Shown one piece after another: positions 1 to 8,139 of a stretch of DNA of 44,832 bases. The notes under the pieces were generated by a model. The model was not told the origin of the DNA. It did no database searches and saw only the letters and a list, made by a program, of their open reading frames with translations. The position numbers and the translations under genes are program-made. Source of the stretch: Thermoleophilia bacterium (GTDB taxonomy: Bacteria > Actinomycetota > Thermoleophilia > Gaiellales > Gaiellaceae); NCBI GenBank assembly GCA_025928515.1, contig JAICJI010000014.1:1-44832 (forward strand), written 5' to 3'. Every line of letters starts with the position of its first letter. Position 1 is the stretch's first letter.

Positions 1-328
1 AATCGGTCGTAAAGTAGTTGTCGACCCGGTGGGCGGCGCTGCGCGTCTGCTGCACGACCACCGTGGCGAGAGCGAGGATCGCCAGTGCGACGACTGCTGC
101 AAAGGCGAGATAGACGAGCGCTACCGCCGGTCCGCGAGGGAGCCAGGCCCGACCCAGTGCGCGGACGAGAGGGTTGAGCAGCAGGGCGATGAGCAGCGCC
201 ACGAGGAAGAGAAACAGCACGTGACGCACCGCTCCGGCCACCGTCCACGCGAGCAGGAGAAGCAGTGGCAGCAGCACGAGCTGCGCCCAACGCGGGATCT
301 GGATGGTCACCGACGCAGGCGGCGGCAT
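1..328 (-). CDS. AI-2E family transporter, N-terminal part (runs off window)
   Basis: The frame is open from an ATG at 328 to the window edge, giving 109 residues. After a short polar start come closely spaced hydrophobic segments at about residues 15-50 (rich in Leu, with LLLLAWTVAG and FLVALLIALLLNP), then a segment at about 68-92 followed by a QQTRSAAH-type amphipathic start. Two N-terminal membrane segments, an ALLLNPLVRAL-like motif and then a third segment are the known pattern of the AI-2E/PerM/YdiK permease family (PF01594). The substrate cannot be predicted. It is divergent from the M23-like gene, about 96 bases away. The C-terminal two thirds are not visible, so the family call rests on the N-terminal pattern. 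Confidence 0.72.
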   Translation of the reverse strand, partial: MPPPASVTIQIPRWAQLVLLPLLLLLAWTVAGAVRHVLFLFLVALLIALLLNPLVRALGRAWLPRGPAVALVYLAFAAVVALAILALATVVVQQTRSAAHRVDNYFTTD

Positions 329-424
329 GACCGCGATCGTAACGCCGGCTCAGTACGGATCCAGGGGAATCTGGCGCTCGAGGTTTGGGACGAACCGCGT
401 TCGTTCGATACGCTGCCGCGCGAC

Positions 425-1189
425 ATGCCGTCCTCACGCCCCAACGGGAGGCGGCGGGTCGAACGCCAACGCGTGCGCACCGCGCGCCGGGCGCGCCGCG
501 TCGCGCTTCTGGTCGTTCTTTCCGCAGTCTTCCTCGTGGCCCTCGGCCTCACCGCCTTCGGCGCCTCGACGACGCCGACCGCGTCCGTCATCCCACGCCG
601 GAGCCAGGCCACGGTCGCGCAGACGCGTCCCACGACCGAGATCGTGGCGGTGCGCAACTCGCTCCACCTCCAGCTTCCGATCTCTCAGAGCCGCCTGACC
701 GCGATCGGTTACCACTCGGCCGCCGGCGCGCTCCCGCTGAATCCGATCGGTCACCAGGCGAACGAGGGTCTCGTGCAGCGAGTCGTGCACGGCATCTTCG
801 GCGGAGGAGGCGGCTCACCGAAGTGGTACTCGCTCGGCGGCGGCGACACGTCCGCGCTCGACGTCGGCGCGCCGATCGGCAGCGACGTCTACTCGCCGAT
901 CGACGGCACGGTCCTGGCGATCCGGCCCTTCGTGGTCGAAGGGAGGACGTACGGCTCCGAGATCGACATCCAGCCGCAGACTGCTCCCTCCGTCGTAGTG
1001 GCCCTCACGCAGCTCGTCTCCGACCCGGCGCTCACGGTCGGCGCCCCGGTTGTCTCCGGCGCGACGAAGCTCGGCCGCGTGGCCGACCTCGCCCGCGTCG
1101 AGCAGCAGGCTCTCGCGCACTACACGAACGACGCCGGCAACCACGTGACGGTCGAGGTCCGGTCGGCGCCCGCACTCGCCACCGGCTAG
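425..1189 (+). CDS. Membrane-anchored M23/LytM-like domain protein, probably non-catalytic
   Basis: The 254-residue protein has an Arg-rich start (residues 9-25), one membrane anchor (about 26-47) and an extracytoplasmic part. Residues 139-165 (GGDTSALDVGAPIGSDVYSPIDGTV) match the core of M23 peptidases, where the family has HxxxD followed by a hydrophobic-APIGTPVYAPxDGxV stretch. Near the C terminus NHVTVEV (239-245) sits where M23 enzymes have HxHFEV. The first His ligand is absent and the second HxH is reduced to one His, so zinc binding and hydrolysis are doubtful; a structural role, like degenerate LytM factors, is more likely. The ATG at 425 was chosen because the upstream reading lies antisense to the transporter gene. 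The stop is 4 bases before ymdB, so the two are probably co-transcribed. Confidence 0.7.
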   Translation: MPSSRPNGRRRVERQRVRTARRARRVALLVVLSAVFLVALGLTAFGASTTPTASVIPRRSQATVAQTRPTTEIVAVRNSLHLQLPISQSRLTAIGYHSAAGALPLNPIGHQANEGLVQRVVHGIFGGGGGSPKWYSLGGGDTSALDVGAPIGSDVYSPIDGTVLAIRPFVVEGRTYGSEIDIQPQTAPSVVVALTQLVSDPALTVGAPVVSGATKLGRVADLARVEQQALAHYTNDAGNHVTVEVRSAPALATG

Positions 1190-1193
1190 AGAC

Positions 1194-1970
1194 GTGAAGA
1201 TCCTCTTCCTCGCGGACGTCTTCGGCGTCCCCGGTCGCCGTGCCGTCGAGGAGCATCTGCCTGCGCTGCGCAAGCGCTACGAGGCAGACCTCGCGATCGT
1301 GAACGGCGAGAACGCGGCCGACGGCGCCGGCATCACCGGCAAGCTCGCCGACAAGCTGCTCGCCGCCGGCGCTGACGTGGTCACCCTCGGCAACCACACG
1401 TACCGTCGCGGGGGCGTCGCCGCCTATCTCGCCGGAAGCGAGCGCGTGATCCGGCCGGCGAACGCCGGCGCCGAGGCGCCGGGGCACGGCGTGGCAGTGG
1501 TCGAGGCGCGGAACGGCGTTTCGGTCGCGGTGCTCAACCTCCTCGGCCAGCTCTTCCTGCCGACGCCCGTCTCGCCGTGGGAGATGGTGGACGCGCTCGT
1601 CGAGGACGCGCGTGCGGCGGCTCCCGTCGTGATCGTCGACTTCCATGCCGAGGCGACGAGTGAGAAGATCGCGCTCGCGACCTGGCTCGACGGCCGGGTC
1701 ACCGCAGTGCTCGGCACGCACACGCACGTGCAGACGAACGACGCGCGCATCCTTCCCGGCGGGACGGCGGCGCTCACCGACGCGGGAATGACCGGGCCGC
1801 ACGACTCGGTGATCGGCGTCCGCTCCGAGCTCGCGATCGCCCGGATGCGAACGCCCCTACCCATCCGGTTCGAGCCGGCGGAAGGCGATGTGCGGCTCGA
1901 GGGCGCCCTCGTCACGTGCACCGACGCGGGACGCGCCGAGGCGATCGAGCTCGTCCGCGTCCCCGCGTAG
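1194..1970 (+). CDS. ymdB: YmdB family metallophosphoesterase
   Basis: This 258-residue protein matches the YmdB family (TIGR00282), cytoplasmic dinuclear-metal phosphodiesterases active on 2',3'-cyclic nucleotides and linked to RNase Y and biofilm control in firmicutes. All metal ligands of the family are in place: D8, E39 and N40 (in NGENAADG), N67/H68 (in LGNHTY), H151 (VDFHAE), H176 and H178 (GTHTHVQ), and the TDAGMTGP motif near residue 195. The length is normal for the family. The start is GTG at 1194, 4 bases after the M23-like gene, which suggests translational coupling. It converges on the secreted-protein gene ending at 1982. Confidence 0.92.
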   Translation: MKILFLADVFGVPGRRAVEEHLPALRKRYEADLAIVNGENAADGAGITGKLADKLLAAGADVVTLGNHTYRRGGVAAYLAGSERVIRPANAGAEAPGHGVAVVEARNGVSVAVLNLLGQLFLPTPVSPWEMVDALVEDARAAAPVVIVDFHAEATSEKIALATWLDGRVTAVLGTHTHVQTNDARILPGGTAALTDAGMTGPHDSVIGVRSELAIARMRTPLPIRFEPAEGDVRLEGALVTCTDAGRAEAIELVRVPA

Positions 1971-1981
1971 CGGGAGCTACG
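1966..1981. terminator. Short hairpin between convergent genes
   Basis: CGTAGC, a GGGA loop and GCTACG form a 6-bp stem spanning the ymdB stop codon and the 11-base gap to the convergent gene. No U tract follows on either strand, so termination is only a weak inference. Confidence 0.3.
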
Positions 1982-2551
1982 TCACTGATCCTGCGTGGTG
2001 CACGCCGACGCGTGGTACGCGACCGACCGCGCGGGCGACCACTGCACGAGCCCGATCGGCTTGCTCTTCTTCCCACTGTGCGGCTTCGGGAGCGTCCTGA
2101 TCGCAACCGTCGCGCTCACCGGCTTGGCCGAGGCGTCGAGGCCGATTACGAAATGCAACAGAACCCGAGGCGACGCGGGGCAATAAACGGCCGGCCGGCG
2201 GATATCGCCCGCGTGGACGACTCCGGCCGACGTCAGCCCGCGATGGGTCAAAGCGGCCCGCTTCGCCGCGGTGTGGCAAGCGCCGCCCAGTCCGTAGTGC
2301 GGCTGCTGGGTGCTGATGCCGAGGAGTCCATTGGCGGAGGTCGGGTTACCCGTGGTGATAGACACACTCGCAGCGCCGATGCTGGGATTGGCGGCAAACG
2401 CCGAGATCTGCAGAGCACGGAGCGACGTGGTGCACGAAACCGTGCGCCGCACCTGTGCCTCGATCCGAACGCCCGCGGCTGCGGTGACGGTTGCGCCATA
2501 CACGCCAAGCGCGAGCACCGCAGCTGCCACGAGACCCACCGTCATTCTCAC
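1982..2551 (-). CDS. Secreted hypothetical protein
   Basis: This 189-residue protein starts with a signal peptide (MRMTVGLVAAAVLALGVYG, with Ala-rich cleavage options near residues 24-28). The mature part is Ala/Ser/Thr-rich, with cysteines at about 40, 92, 124 and 184 that could form disulfides outside the cell. A PKPHSGKKSKPIG stretch near residue 155 is basic. I recognise no family. It follows the GT-C-like membrane protein by 10 bases on the same strand and is the last gene of that run. The function is unknown. Confidence 0.65.
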   Translation of the reverse strand: MRMTVGLVAAAVLALGVYGATVTAAAGVRIEAQVRRTVSCTTSLRALQISAFAANPSIGAASVSITTGNPTSANGLLGISTQQPHYGLGGACHTAAKRAALTHRGLTSAGVVHAGDIRRPAVYCPASPRVLLHFVIGLDASAKPVSATVAIRTLPKPHSGKKSKPIGLVQWSPARSVAYHASACTTQDQ

Positions 2552-2561
2552 GACGCGGAAA

Positions 2562-4415
2562 TTACTGCCCGTGTGGCGTGAGCGCGATTGCGCTTTGCGG
2601 TCTGCCGGCGTCGCCCGCCCCGGCCCACGCCGCCGCGGGCTCCTCCGGCTGCGTCACGAGCTGGCGCAGCGGTAGCGCCGGCGCCAGCAGGGCGAGCGCG
2701 GCGAAGGGATAGAACCACGGGATGTACGTGTAGAGCCAGTACGTCAGGACGAGCTCGAAGCCGGCGAGCAACACAGCCGTGAACGCCGCGAGTTGCAGCG
2801 GCGACTTGCGACGCGGGACGAACGCGACCGCGACCGCGCCGAGCAGGAGCGCGACCTGCAACACGCGCTGCACGAGGTGGAGGTCGGGCAACCCGCGTGC
2901 GTGGTACTGGCCCCAGTCCCAGAGCGACCACGGTGCCGCGCGACCGACCTGGAAGCCGACCGTCCGCGTCCAGAACACGTGCGCCTCGTGGAACGGGTCG
3001 TGCGCGAAGAGAAGGATCGAGAAGGCCGCGACGGTCGCGGCCAGGAACCCCCACACGAAACCTCTGCTCGGCCGGCGGCCCGGATACGTGAGCCAGAGCG
3101 GCGCGATGATCAGCGACGCGAACTTCGTCCAGCCGGAGAGCGCCGCGAGGGCGCCGCGGGCCGCCGGTCTCGAGACGAGCCAGAAGGCCCAGACGAGGAA
3201 GCACGGCATGATCGCGTCGTTCGTGTTCGAGTTCGAGACGTACTGGGTGAACGGATACGCGGCCCACGCGAACGCGAGCACCGCCCCGAGCCGCTGGCCG
3301 CCGAAGCGCAGCCCGACGAGGAAGAGGCCGAGCAGCGTCAACAGGTCGAAGGCGATCGAGGTGAAATGCGCGGCCGGAAGGTCGTCCCACCTCCCCGTCC
3401 AGCCGAGTAGGAGCCGGCCCGGGATGTACGACTCGTACGCGGCCGGCCCGTACGTGTCCCCTTCGGGATTGGCGCTCTCGCAGCGCCCGTTCGTCTGGAT
3501 CCGCTCGCGAATCTCGCCCGAGGCGTCGGCCGTCACGCCCGGGCAGGGCTTGAGGAATTTGCCGTTCGGCAGCGACTCCACGGGGAAGTTCCCCCACGGC
3601 GCCTGCCCCCTCACGATCCTGTCCGCGCCAATCACGCCCGAGTAGCCGACGTCGATGACGTTCGAGCGCTCTACGTTGAGGCCGACGCGAAAGCCGGCGA
3701 GAAAGATCGTCGCGGCCAGCAGCACCCAGATCGGCCAACGCGGCGCTCCGGGCGTTCCGCGATTTCGGACGCCGATCCACGTCCCACGCAGCACGACCCA
3801 GATCAGCAGCGGATAGAAGAGCGGCACCGACGTGAAGACGTCGCCGTGGTTGAAGTACCAGAGCGACGCCGTCGGCGAGAGCAGGAAGAGCAGGTCGAGG
3901 TTCCGGAGCGAGAACGGTCGCCGCCAGTCCCCGAGCCCCAGCAGAAAGACGGCGCAGAACGCTCCCCAGATCCACGGGTTGTTGATCGCCGTCCCGCCGA
4001 ACGCGCCCGGCGAGCCCCGCGCCATCCCCCAGGCCACCTGCGGTCCCGTCCACGCCTCGGTCACCGAGCTCGTCGAGTCGAGCACAGTCCCCTGCGCGAT
4101 TTCACCCGCGGCGCCCCACCAGATCTTCACCGTCCAGCCGCCGGTCTTCGAGTCGTACGTGACCTCGTGGCTGCGCCCCTTGCGCGGGTAGCGCGACAGC
4201 CAGGCCGAGACCTTCGGATCACTCTCGAACACCTTGAGCGCCTGCTTCTGCGTCAGCGACCGGTGCGGTCCCGCGGGGACGAAGGGCGTCTGGACGAGGT
4301 GTCCCTTCCCGTCGTAGGTGGGACCGGTCGAGGTCGCGGGAGCCGAGGCGAACGCCGCGGGGGCGAAGAGGGCGGCGACGAGCGCGGCGAGGGTGGCGGC
4401 GAGGAGACCCCTCAC
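2562..4415 (-). CDS. Multi-pass membrane protein: exported PepSY-like domain plus GT-C-like glycosyltransferase region
   Basis: From the GTG at 4415 this is 617 residues. It begins with a signal-like hydrophobic stretch (RGLLAATLAALVAALFAPAAFA), then an extracytoplasmic PepSY-like segment: LTQKQALKVFESDPKVSAWL, a YDSKTGGWTVKIWW strand pair, then membrane segments. The rest has about 10 hydrophobic segments, extracytoplasmic loops with Cys (FLKPCPG, NGRCES), and motifs such as NSNTNDAIMPCFL and SGWTKFASLIIAPLW that recall GT87/DUF2029-type polyprenyl-phosphate-dependent mannosyltransferases. Catalysis is inferred; no acidic GT-C motif is certain. The longer upstream frame was rejected because it lies inside gtrA. 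It follows gtrA by 14 bases; GtrA proteins usually serve cell-surface polysaccharide synthesis, which fits. Confidence 0.72.
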   Translation of the reverse strand: MRGLLAATLAALVAALFAPAAFASAPATSTGPTYDGKGHLVQTPFVPAGPHRSLTQKQALKVFESDPKVSAWLSRYPRKGRSHEVTYDSKTGGWTVKIWWGAAGEIAQGTVLDSTSSVTEAWTGPQVAWGMARGSPGAFGGTAINNPWIWGAFCAVFLLGLGDWRRPFSLRNLDLLFLLSPTASLWYFNHGDVFTSVPLFYPLLIWVVLRGTWIGVRNRGTPGAPRWPIWVLLAATIFLAGFRVGLNVERSNVIDVGYSGVIGADRIVRGQAPWGNFPVESLPNGKFLKPCPGVTADASGEIRERIQTNGRCESANPEGDTYGPAAYESYIPGRLLLGWTGRWDDLPAAHFTSIAFDLLTLLGLFLVGLRFGGQRLGAVLAFAWAAYPFTQYVSNSNTNDAIMPCFLVWAFWLVSRPAARGALAALSGWTKFASLIIAPLWLTYPGRRPSRGFVWGFLAATVAAFSILLFAHDPFHEAHVFWTRTVGFQVGRAAPWSLWDWGQYHARGLPDLHLVQRVLQVALLLGAVAVAFVPRRKSPLQLAAFTAVLLAGFELVLTYWLYTYIPWFYPFAALALLAPALPLRQLVTQPEEPAAAWAGAGDAGRPQSAIALTPHGQ

Positions 4416-4429
4416 CCGCGCCAGGCTAC

Positions 4430-4927
4430 TTACGGTGTCGCTCGACGAAACGACCAGAGCTTGTTCCCGACGAAGTTGAGCGGCATCACGACGACGATCG
4501 CGATGGCCTGCGAGACGAGCTTGCCGAGCCCGCCGTCCGCGATCAGCACATGGAGCACGACGAGATTCGCCCCGAGCGCGGCGAGTGAGACGACGAAGAA
4601 CCGCAGCCCCTGGATGCCGAGATGACCGCGGTGCTCCCGGAACGTCCAGATTCGGTTCCATGTGTAGTTGCTCGTGACGGCGACGAGGAACGAGCAGGTC
4701 GCGGCCACGAGATAGTGGAGCTTCTCGTGGAGCAGCGCGTCGTAGACCACGAGATTGAGTAGATAGCCGACCGCGCCGACCGCGCAGAACTTGCCGAGCT
4801 GCTGCCAGTTGCGGACCGAGAGGAGCGATTTGAGCATCCGCGGCCGCTGAGAATCGAGAGTGGCGGCCGGACGGTCCACGGTCGTCCGCGAGAGTAGCGC
4901 CTCGTCGGGCTCAGGCCGTGGAAACAT
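4430..4927 (-). CDS. GtrA family membrane protein
   Basis: This 165-residue protein has four membrane segments and the GtrA/DPMS family pattern: LGKFCAVGAVGYLLNLVVYDAL at about 44-65, SNYTWNRIWTFR after the second segment, LRFFVVSLAALGANLVVLHVL, and the closing MPLNFVGNKLWSFR. GtrA proteins are thought to help flip or use polyprenyl-phosphate-linked sugars. The first 30 residues are polar and could be dispensable; an internal ATG at 4837 is an alternative start. With the ATG at 4927 it overlaps the PRC-barrel gene by 17 bases. It is followed directly by the GT-C-like gene, a common pairing in cell-wall glycosylation. Confidence 0.85.
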   Translation of the reverse strand: MFPRPEPDEALLSRTTVDRPAATLDSQRPRMLKSLLSVRNWQQLGKFCAVGAVGYLLNLVVYDALLHEKLHYLVAATCSFLVAVTSNYTWNRIWTFREHRGHLGIQGLRFFVVSLAALGANLVVLHVLIADGGLGKLVSQAIAIVVVMPLNFVGNKLWSFRRATP

Positions 4928-5348
4928 GTTCGGCTTCGACGGTTGCGGCCGGCTGGATCTCCCGCAGTCCGTCGTCCCCGTCCACGAGGAGCGAGTCGAT
5001 GCAACCGTCGGCCCGCAGGAGCAGGTCGCGAAGCTCGCCGAGCTCGGGCGCGCCGTCCACGACGGGGCGGCCGAGGAGCCCTCTCAGCGACCGGGAGCGA
5101 TCCCGGTAGAAGTCGAGGTCCTCTAGCAGCAGGAAGGCCGACGGCACTTCGATCGCGTCATCGCGGAGATCGGCTGCGGCGAAGACGAGGAAGCGGAGGC
5201 TCTCGTCGCCGCAGAGCACGACGAAGCCGAGCGCCCGCCACTCCGCGGCGTCGAGCAGCAGATCGACAGGACGGCCGAGGCGGATTCCGTGCAGCCGAAT
5301 CGGGAGTTGGAGCAGCGCTGTGGCGGACCTCGTCCCCATTCGCTCCAT
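4911..5348 (-). CDS. PRC-barrel-like protein
   Basis: This 145-residue soluble acidic protein appears built from two PRC-barrel-like halves, each beginning with a GRPV motif: LGRPVDLLLDAAEWRALGFVVLCGDESLRFLVF and, after residue 85, LGRPVVDGAPELGELRDLLLRADG. The segments fit the small beta-barrel seen in RimM and photosynthetic reaction-centre H proteins, a generic interaction fold. It lies 6 bases after pcm and overlaps gtrA. A second in-frame ATG at 5339 is an alternative start. The specific role is unknown. Confidence 0.6.
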   Translation of the reverse strand: MERMGTRSATALLQLPIRLHGIRLGRPVDLLLDAAEWRALGFVVLCGDESLRFLVFAAADLRDDAIEVPSAFLLLEDLDFYRDRSRSLRGLLGRPVVDGAPELGELRDLLLRADGCIDSLLVDGDDGLREIQPAATVEAEHVSTA

Positions 5349-5354
5349 CGTTTC

Positions 5355-6014
5355 TCACCCGTCGGCCGGTGCGGAAAACGCGCCTGCCGGGCCGGCCACC
5401 AAGGGGACGAAGCGGCACGGCACGGTCCGGAGCACGGCGGGGCCTTCGGGAGTCCGCACGACGACCTCGAGCCACTGTCCGTCTGCGCTACCGACCGGGA
5501 CGACCAGCCGGCCGCGCGGCTCGAGCTGCTCGTAGAGCGCGGGCGGCGCCTCGAGTGCGGCAGCCGCGACTGCGACCGCGGCGAACGGCGCCCGCCCCGG
5601 AACCCCGAGCGTGCCGTCGCCGACGTGGAGGTGGACGCGGCCGCCGTAACCGGCCGCGGCGAGGTTCGCGCGGGCGCTCTCGGCAAGCTCCGGGATCCGC
5701 TCGATCGTGTGCACCTCGCCGGCAAGCTCGGCGAGCACGGCGGCCTGGTAGCCGGAGCCCGTGCCGACGTCCAGCACTCGCTCGGTTCCGTGCAGCCCAA
5801 GCTGTTCGCAGATGAGCGCAACCATGTACGGCTGCGAGATCGTCTGTCCGCCGCCGATCGGCAACGCGGCGTCGGCGTACGCGGCGTCGCGCTGATCGGG
5901 GGAGACGAAGCGCTCGCGCGGCACCCGGCCCATCGCGTCGAGGACGCGCTCGTCGGCGATGCCGCGACGGCGGAGCTGCCCCTCGACCATCCGAGCGCGC
6001 TCGTCAGCCGACAC
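5355..6014 (-). CDS. pcm: Protein-L-isoaspartate O-methyltransferase
   Basis: This 219-residue protein has the full PCMT pattern: MVEGQLRRRGIADERVLDAM, VPRERFVSP, the active-site stretch ALPIGGGQTISQPYMVALICEQL, and the SAM motif VLDVGTGSGYQAAVLAELAGEVHTIER. It methylates L-isoaspartyl residues from damaged proteins so they can be repaired in the cytoplasm. The GTG start at 6014 overlaps the stop of the upstream phosphatase-like gene by 11 bases; an in-frame ATG (Met9) is the alternative. The C terminus (FVPLVAGPAG) is as in other bacterial PCMTs. Confidence 0.93.
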   Translation of the reverse strand: MSADERARMVEGQLRRRGIADERVLDAMGRVPRERFVSPDQRDAAYADAALPIGGGQTISQPYMVALICEQLGLHGTERVLDVGTGSGYQAAVLAELAGEVHTIERIPELAESARANLAAAGYGGRVHLHVGDGTLGVPGRAPFAAVAVAAAALEAPPALYEQLEPRGRLVVPVGSADGQWLEVVVRTPEGPAVLRTVPCRFVPLVAGPAGAFSAPADG

Positions 6015-7323
6015 CGGTGAGCGCCTCCATCGAGGCCGGAACGGCGACGCCGAAGTGGGCGAGCACGGCTGGAGCCACGTCGGTGATCCGGCGCACCTCG
6101 CCCTCGACCCCGACGGTCACGACTGGGACGAAGGAGTCCCCTGCGACGAGCGAGCCGTGACTGCCGCCGCCGGCGTGATGCCGGCCGCCGAGATCGGTGA
6201 GCTCCCAGTCCTGGGCCGCCGAGACGAGCAGCTCACCGGCATTCGGATTCGCCAGCGCCGAGCGCGCGCGCCAGGCGGCGTCCGGGTGATCGAGCTTCTC
6301 GACGGGAGCGTCGGCGCCGTCGCGGCGGGCGATCACGTCGTCGCCTTCGCGACGAAGCGTGACGTCGACGGCCGGGAAGGTGTCCAGCCGCTTCGCGAGC
6401 CCGGCGACGTCGACGCTTGCGTCGGGACGGAGGTAGACCTGCCCTGCCCGGTTCGAGGCGGCCACGACGACCTCGTGAGTGAGATCGGCGAACGGCTCCT
6501 CGAGCCTCGCCGCCCGTTCGACCGGAGTCTGCCCGTGATCCGAGAGAAGCACGACGGCGTAGCGAGCGAGGAACTCGTCGGGGCCGCCGGCAGCCTCGAA
6601 GAGTGCTCCCACCGCGGCGTCGGACTGCTCGAGCGCGCGCTCGGCGTCCTCCCCCTCGGGCCCGGAGGCGTGCGAGGCGAAGTCGTACCCGGAGAGGTAG
6701 TAGGCAAAGCAGTCGAAGCCGTCCCGCGTGACGAGCCAGCGCCCGACGGCGGTCGCGTACGCGTCGACGGAGCCACCGCGGCGATTGCGGACCGCGAACG
6801 GCGCGCCCGTGCGGTCCGACTCGAAGAGGCCGTAGTAGAAGAACCTGCGTGGCCCGTAGGCGGGGCGGGTCAGGCCCGGGACGGTCGGCGGATAGCGGTG
6901 CGGGCCGCGGTAGCACGTGATGTTGACCGCGGCGGCCACGAGGCCGGCGTCGTCGAGCGCCTCGTACATCGTCGTCGCGTCGCGCGAGAGGTGGCTCGCA
7001 TTCATGTTGTAGATCGTGTCGACGACCGACTGCGAGAGCCCCGCTGCGCGAATCGCCGGAAACGACGAGCCGTACTCGACGATCCGTTGCTCCTCACGGT
7101 TCCACCAGACCAGCGACGGGATGTGGTGGCCGCCCGGGCCGGCTCCCGTGATGATCGACGAGATGCAGACCGGCGTCAGCGACGGGAAGACAGAGGTCGC
7201 AAGGCGATAGTCGCCATGCTCGGCGAGAAAGGCGAGCGCGGGCGCGCGGCCTTGCTCGATTGCGCGCTCGAGCGCCGCCGGGGTCATCCCGTCGATGACG
7301 ATGAGGACGAGCTTCTTGGGCAC
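6004..7323 (-). CDS. Alkaline phosphatase/nucleotide pyrophosphatase family enzyme
   Basis: This 439-residue protein of the type I phosphodiesterase family (PF01663) has the metal-binding start KLVLIVIDGMTPAAL (Asp11), the nucleophile region SVFPSLTPVC (Thr50), a GYDFASHASGP motif (Asp/His ligands), LLSDHGQTPVE (Asp-His) and a late GGSHGS (His). It hydrolyses a phosphomonoester, phosphodiester or phospholipid-type substrate, unknown here. No signal peptide is visible, so it is probably cytoplasmic. The start is GTG at 7323. It overlaps pcm and follows a small membrane protein gene by 6 bases. Confidence 0.85.
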   Translation of the reverse strand: MPKKLVLIVIDGMTPAALERAIEQGRAPALAFLAEHGDYRLATSVFPSLTPVCISSIITGAGPGGHHIPSLVWWNREEQRIVEYGSSFPAIRAAGLSQSVVDTIYNMNASHLSRDATTMYEALDDAGLVAAAVNITCYRGPHRYPPTVPGLTRPAYGPRRFFYYGLFESDRTGAPFAVRNRRGGSVDAYATAVGRWLVTRDGFDCFAYYLSGYDFASHASGPEGEDAERALEQSDAAVGALFEAAGGPDEFLARYAVVLLSDHGQTPVERAARLEEPFADLTHEVVVAASNRAGQVYLRPDASVDVAGLAKRLDTFPAVDVTLRREGDDVIARRDGADAPVEKLDHPDAAWRARSALANPNAGELLVSAAQDWELTDLGGRHHAGGGSHGSLVAGDSFVPVVTVGVEGEVRRITDVAPAVLAHFGVAVPASMEALTGVG

Positions 7324-7329
7324 GTGGGG

Positions 7330-7767
7330 CTACTCGTCTCGCGCGAGCGTCCGCAAACCGGCGTACCGCTCGGGACGTGCCCGCCGAAGCCGCGTCGCCA
7401 GGGCCGGCAGCGCGACCGCCTCGAGGTAGCCGACCGCGGGGATGAAGGCAGCGGCCGCGACGACGAGCGCCGCGCCGGCCACTAGGGCTGCCGTCCCACT
7501 GCGCGTCCCGCCGCGCCGCAGCGCCCCGCCGACGACCTGCGCCACGCCGAGCAGACCGAGGAGTCCACCCGCAGCTCCTGCGGCGACGTCGCCCCAGCCA
7601 CCGGGTTGCCACTCGTCGATCCCGAAGCCGAGGGCTGCGCCCGCCAGAGCCGCGGCCGCCGCCGACGCAAGGAGGACGCTCCGAGCGGCGCCGACGGCGC
7701 CTGCGACGAGAACTCCGACCCCGGCGCCGAGACCCGCGCTGACGCCGATCCAGTACCACGAACCCAT
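7330..7767 (-). CDS. Small multi-pass membrane protein of unknown function
   Basis: From the ATG at 7767 the protein is 145 residues, nearly all Ala/Gly/Val/Leu, with about four membrane segments, broken by a polar loop GIDEWQPGGWGD. The C-terminal third ends in a basic tail (RLRRARPERYAG). The upstream part of the longer frame lies in the divergent intergenic region and antisense to the next gene, so it was excluded. It is possibly a DUF4126-type protein, since the EAVALPALATRLRRARPERYAGLRTLARD ending resembles that family, but I am not certain. It is followed by the phosphatase-like gene after 6 bases. Confidence 0.65.
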   Translation of the reverse strand: MGSWYWIGVSAGLGAGVGVLVAGAVGAARSVLLASAAAAALAGAALGFGIDEWQPGGWGDVAAGAAGGLLGLLGVAQVVGGALRRGGTRSGTAALVAGAALVVAAAAFIPAVGYLEAVALPALATRLRRARPERYAGLRTLARDE

Positions 7768-7833
7768 GCCTGAACCGTAACCGCGGGCGCCTCTCGTCCG
7801 TTGTTTCCGCGAGACCCCACCAGGAGGTTCCAC

Positions 7834-8139
7834 GTGGCCCCCGATCGTCCCCAGCTCGTCTTCTTCACCTCTCACCGCTCCGGTCCCGCTCGGCGGATGG
7901 AGAGCCTGCTTGCGCACATCGCCCGCAAGGAACGAGGGCGTCTGCGCGTGAGCAAGGTCGACGTGGACGACCGCCCCGATCTCGCCGAGCGCTTTCGCGT
8001 GGATCAGGTTCCCGCGCTCGCGCTCGTCGTGGGCCGGCGCGTCGTCTCTCGGCTCGACGGCCGTGCGACGGCGCCGAAGATCGAGTCGATGCTCGAGCCG
8101 TACCTCGCCGGCGAAGAACTCGCCGAAGCTGTGGCCTAG
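7834..8139 (+). CDS. Thioredoxin-fold protein without active-site cysteines
   Basis: The GTG start at 7834 was chosen because a perfect AGGAGG lies 6 bases upstream (7822-7827). The 101-residue product has the thioredoxin order: strand QLVFFTSHRSGPARRMESLL, KVDVDDRPDLAERFRVDQVPALALVVGRRVVSRLDG, and a C-terminal helix. The VDVD, FRVxxVPA and cis-Pro (VPA) features are kept. In the active site, WCGPC has become RSGPA (Ser16 and Ala19 for the two cysteines), so it cannot act as a dithiol oxidoreductase; a scaffold or chaperone-like role is possible. It ends sharing a CTAG with the convergent E2 gene. Confidence 0.75.
   Translation: MAPDRPQLVFFTSHRSGPARRMESLLAHIARKERGRLRVSKVDVDDRPDLAERFRVDQVPALALVVGRRVVSRLDGRATAPKIESMLEPYLAGEELAEAVA

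Noticed and set aside
29-424. Upstream extension of the M23-like frame
   Set aside because: It runs antisense to the AI-2E transporter coding region and reads as Arg/His/Glu-rich shadow sequence.
2548-4053. A second 501-residue minus-strand frame overlapping the GT-C-like gene
   Set aside because: It is Arg/Ala-rich without membrane pattern, while the overlapping frame has a signal peptide and regular hydrophobic segments.
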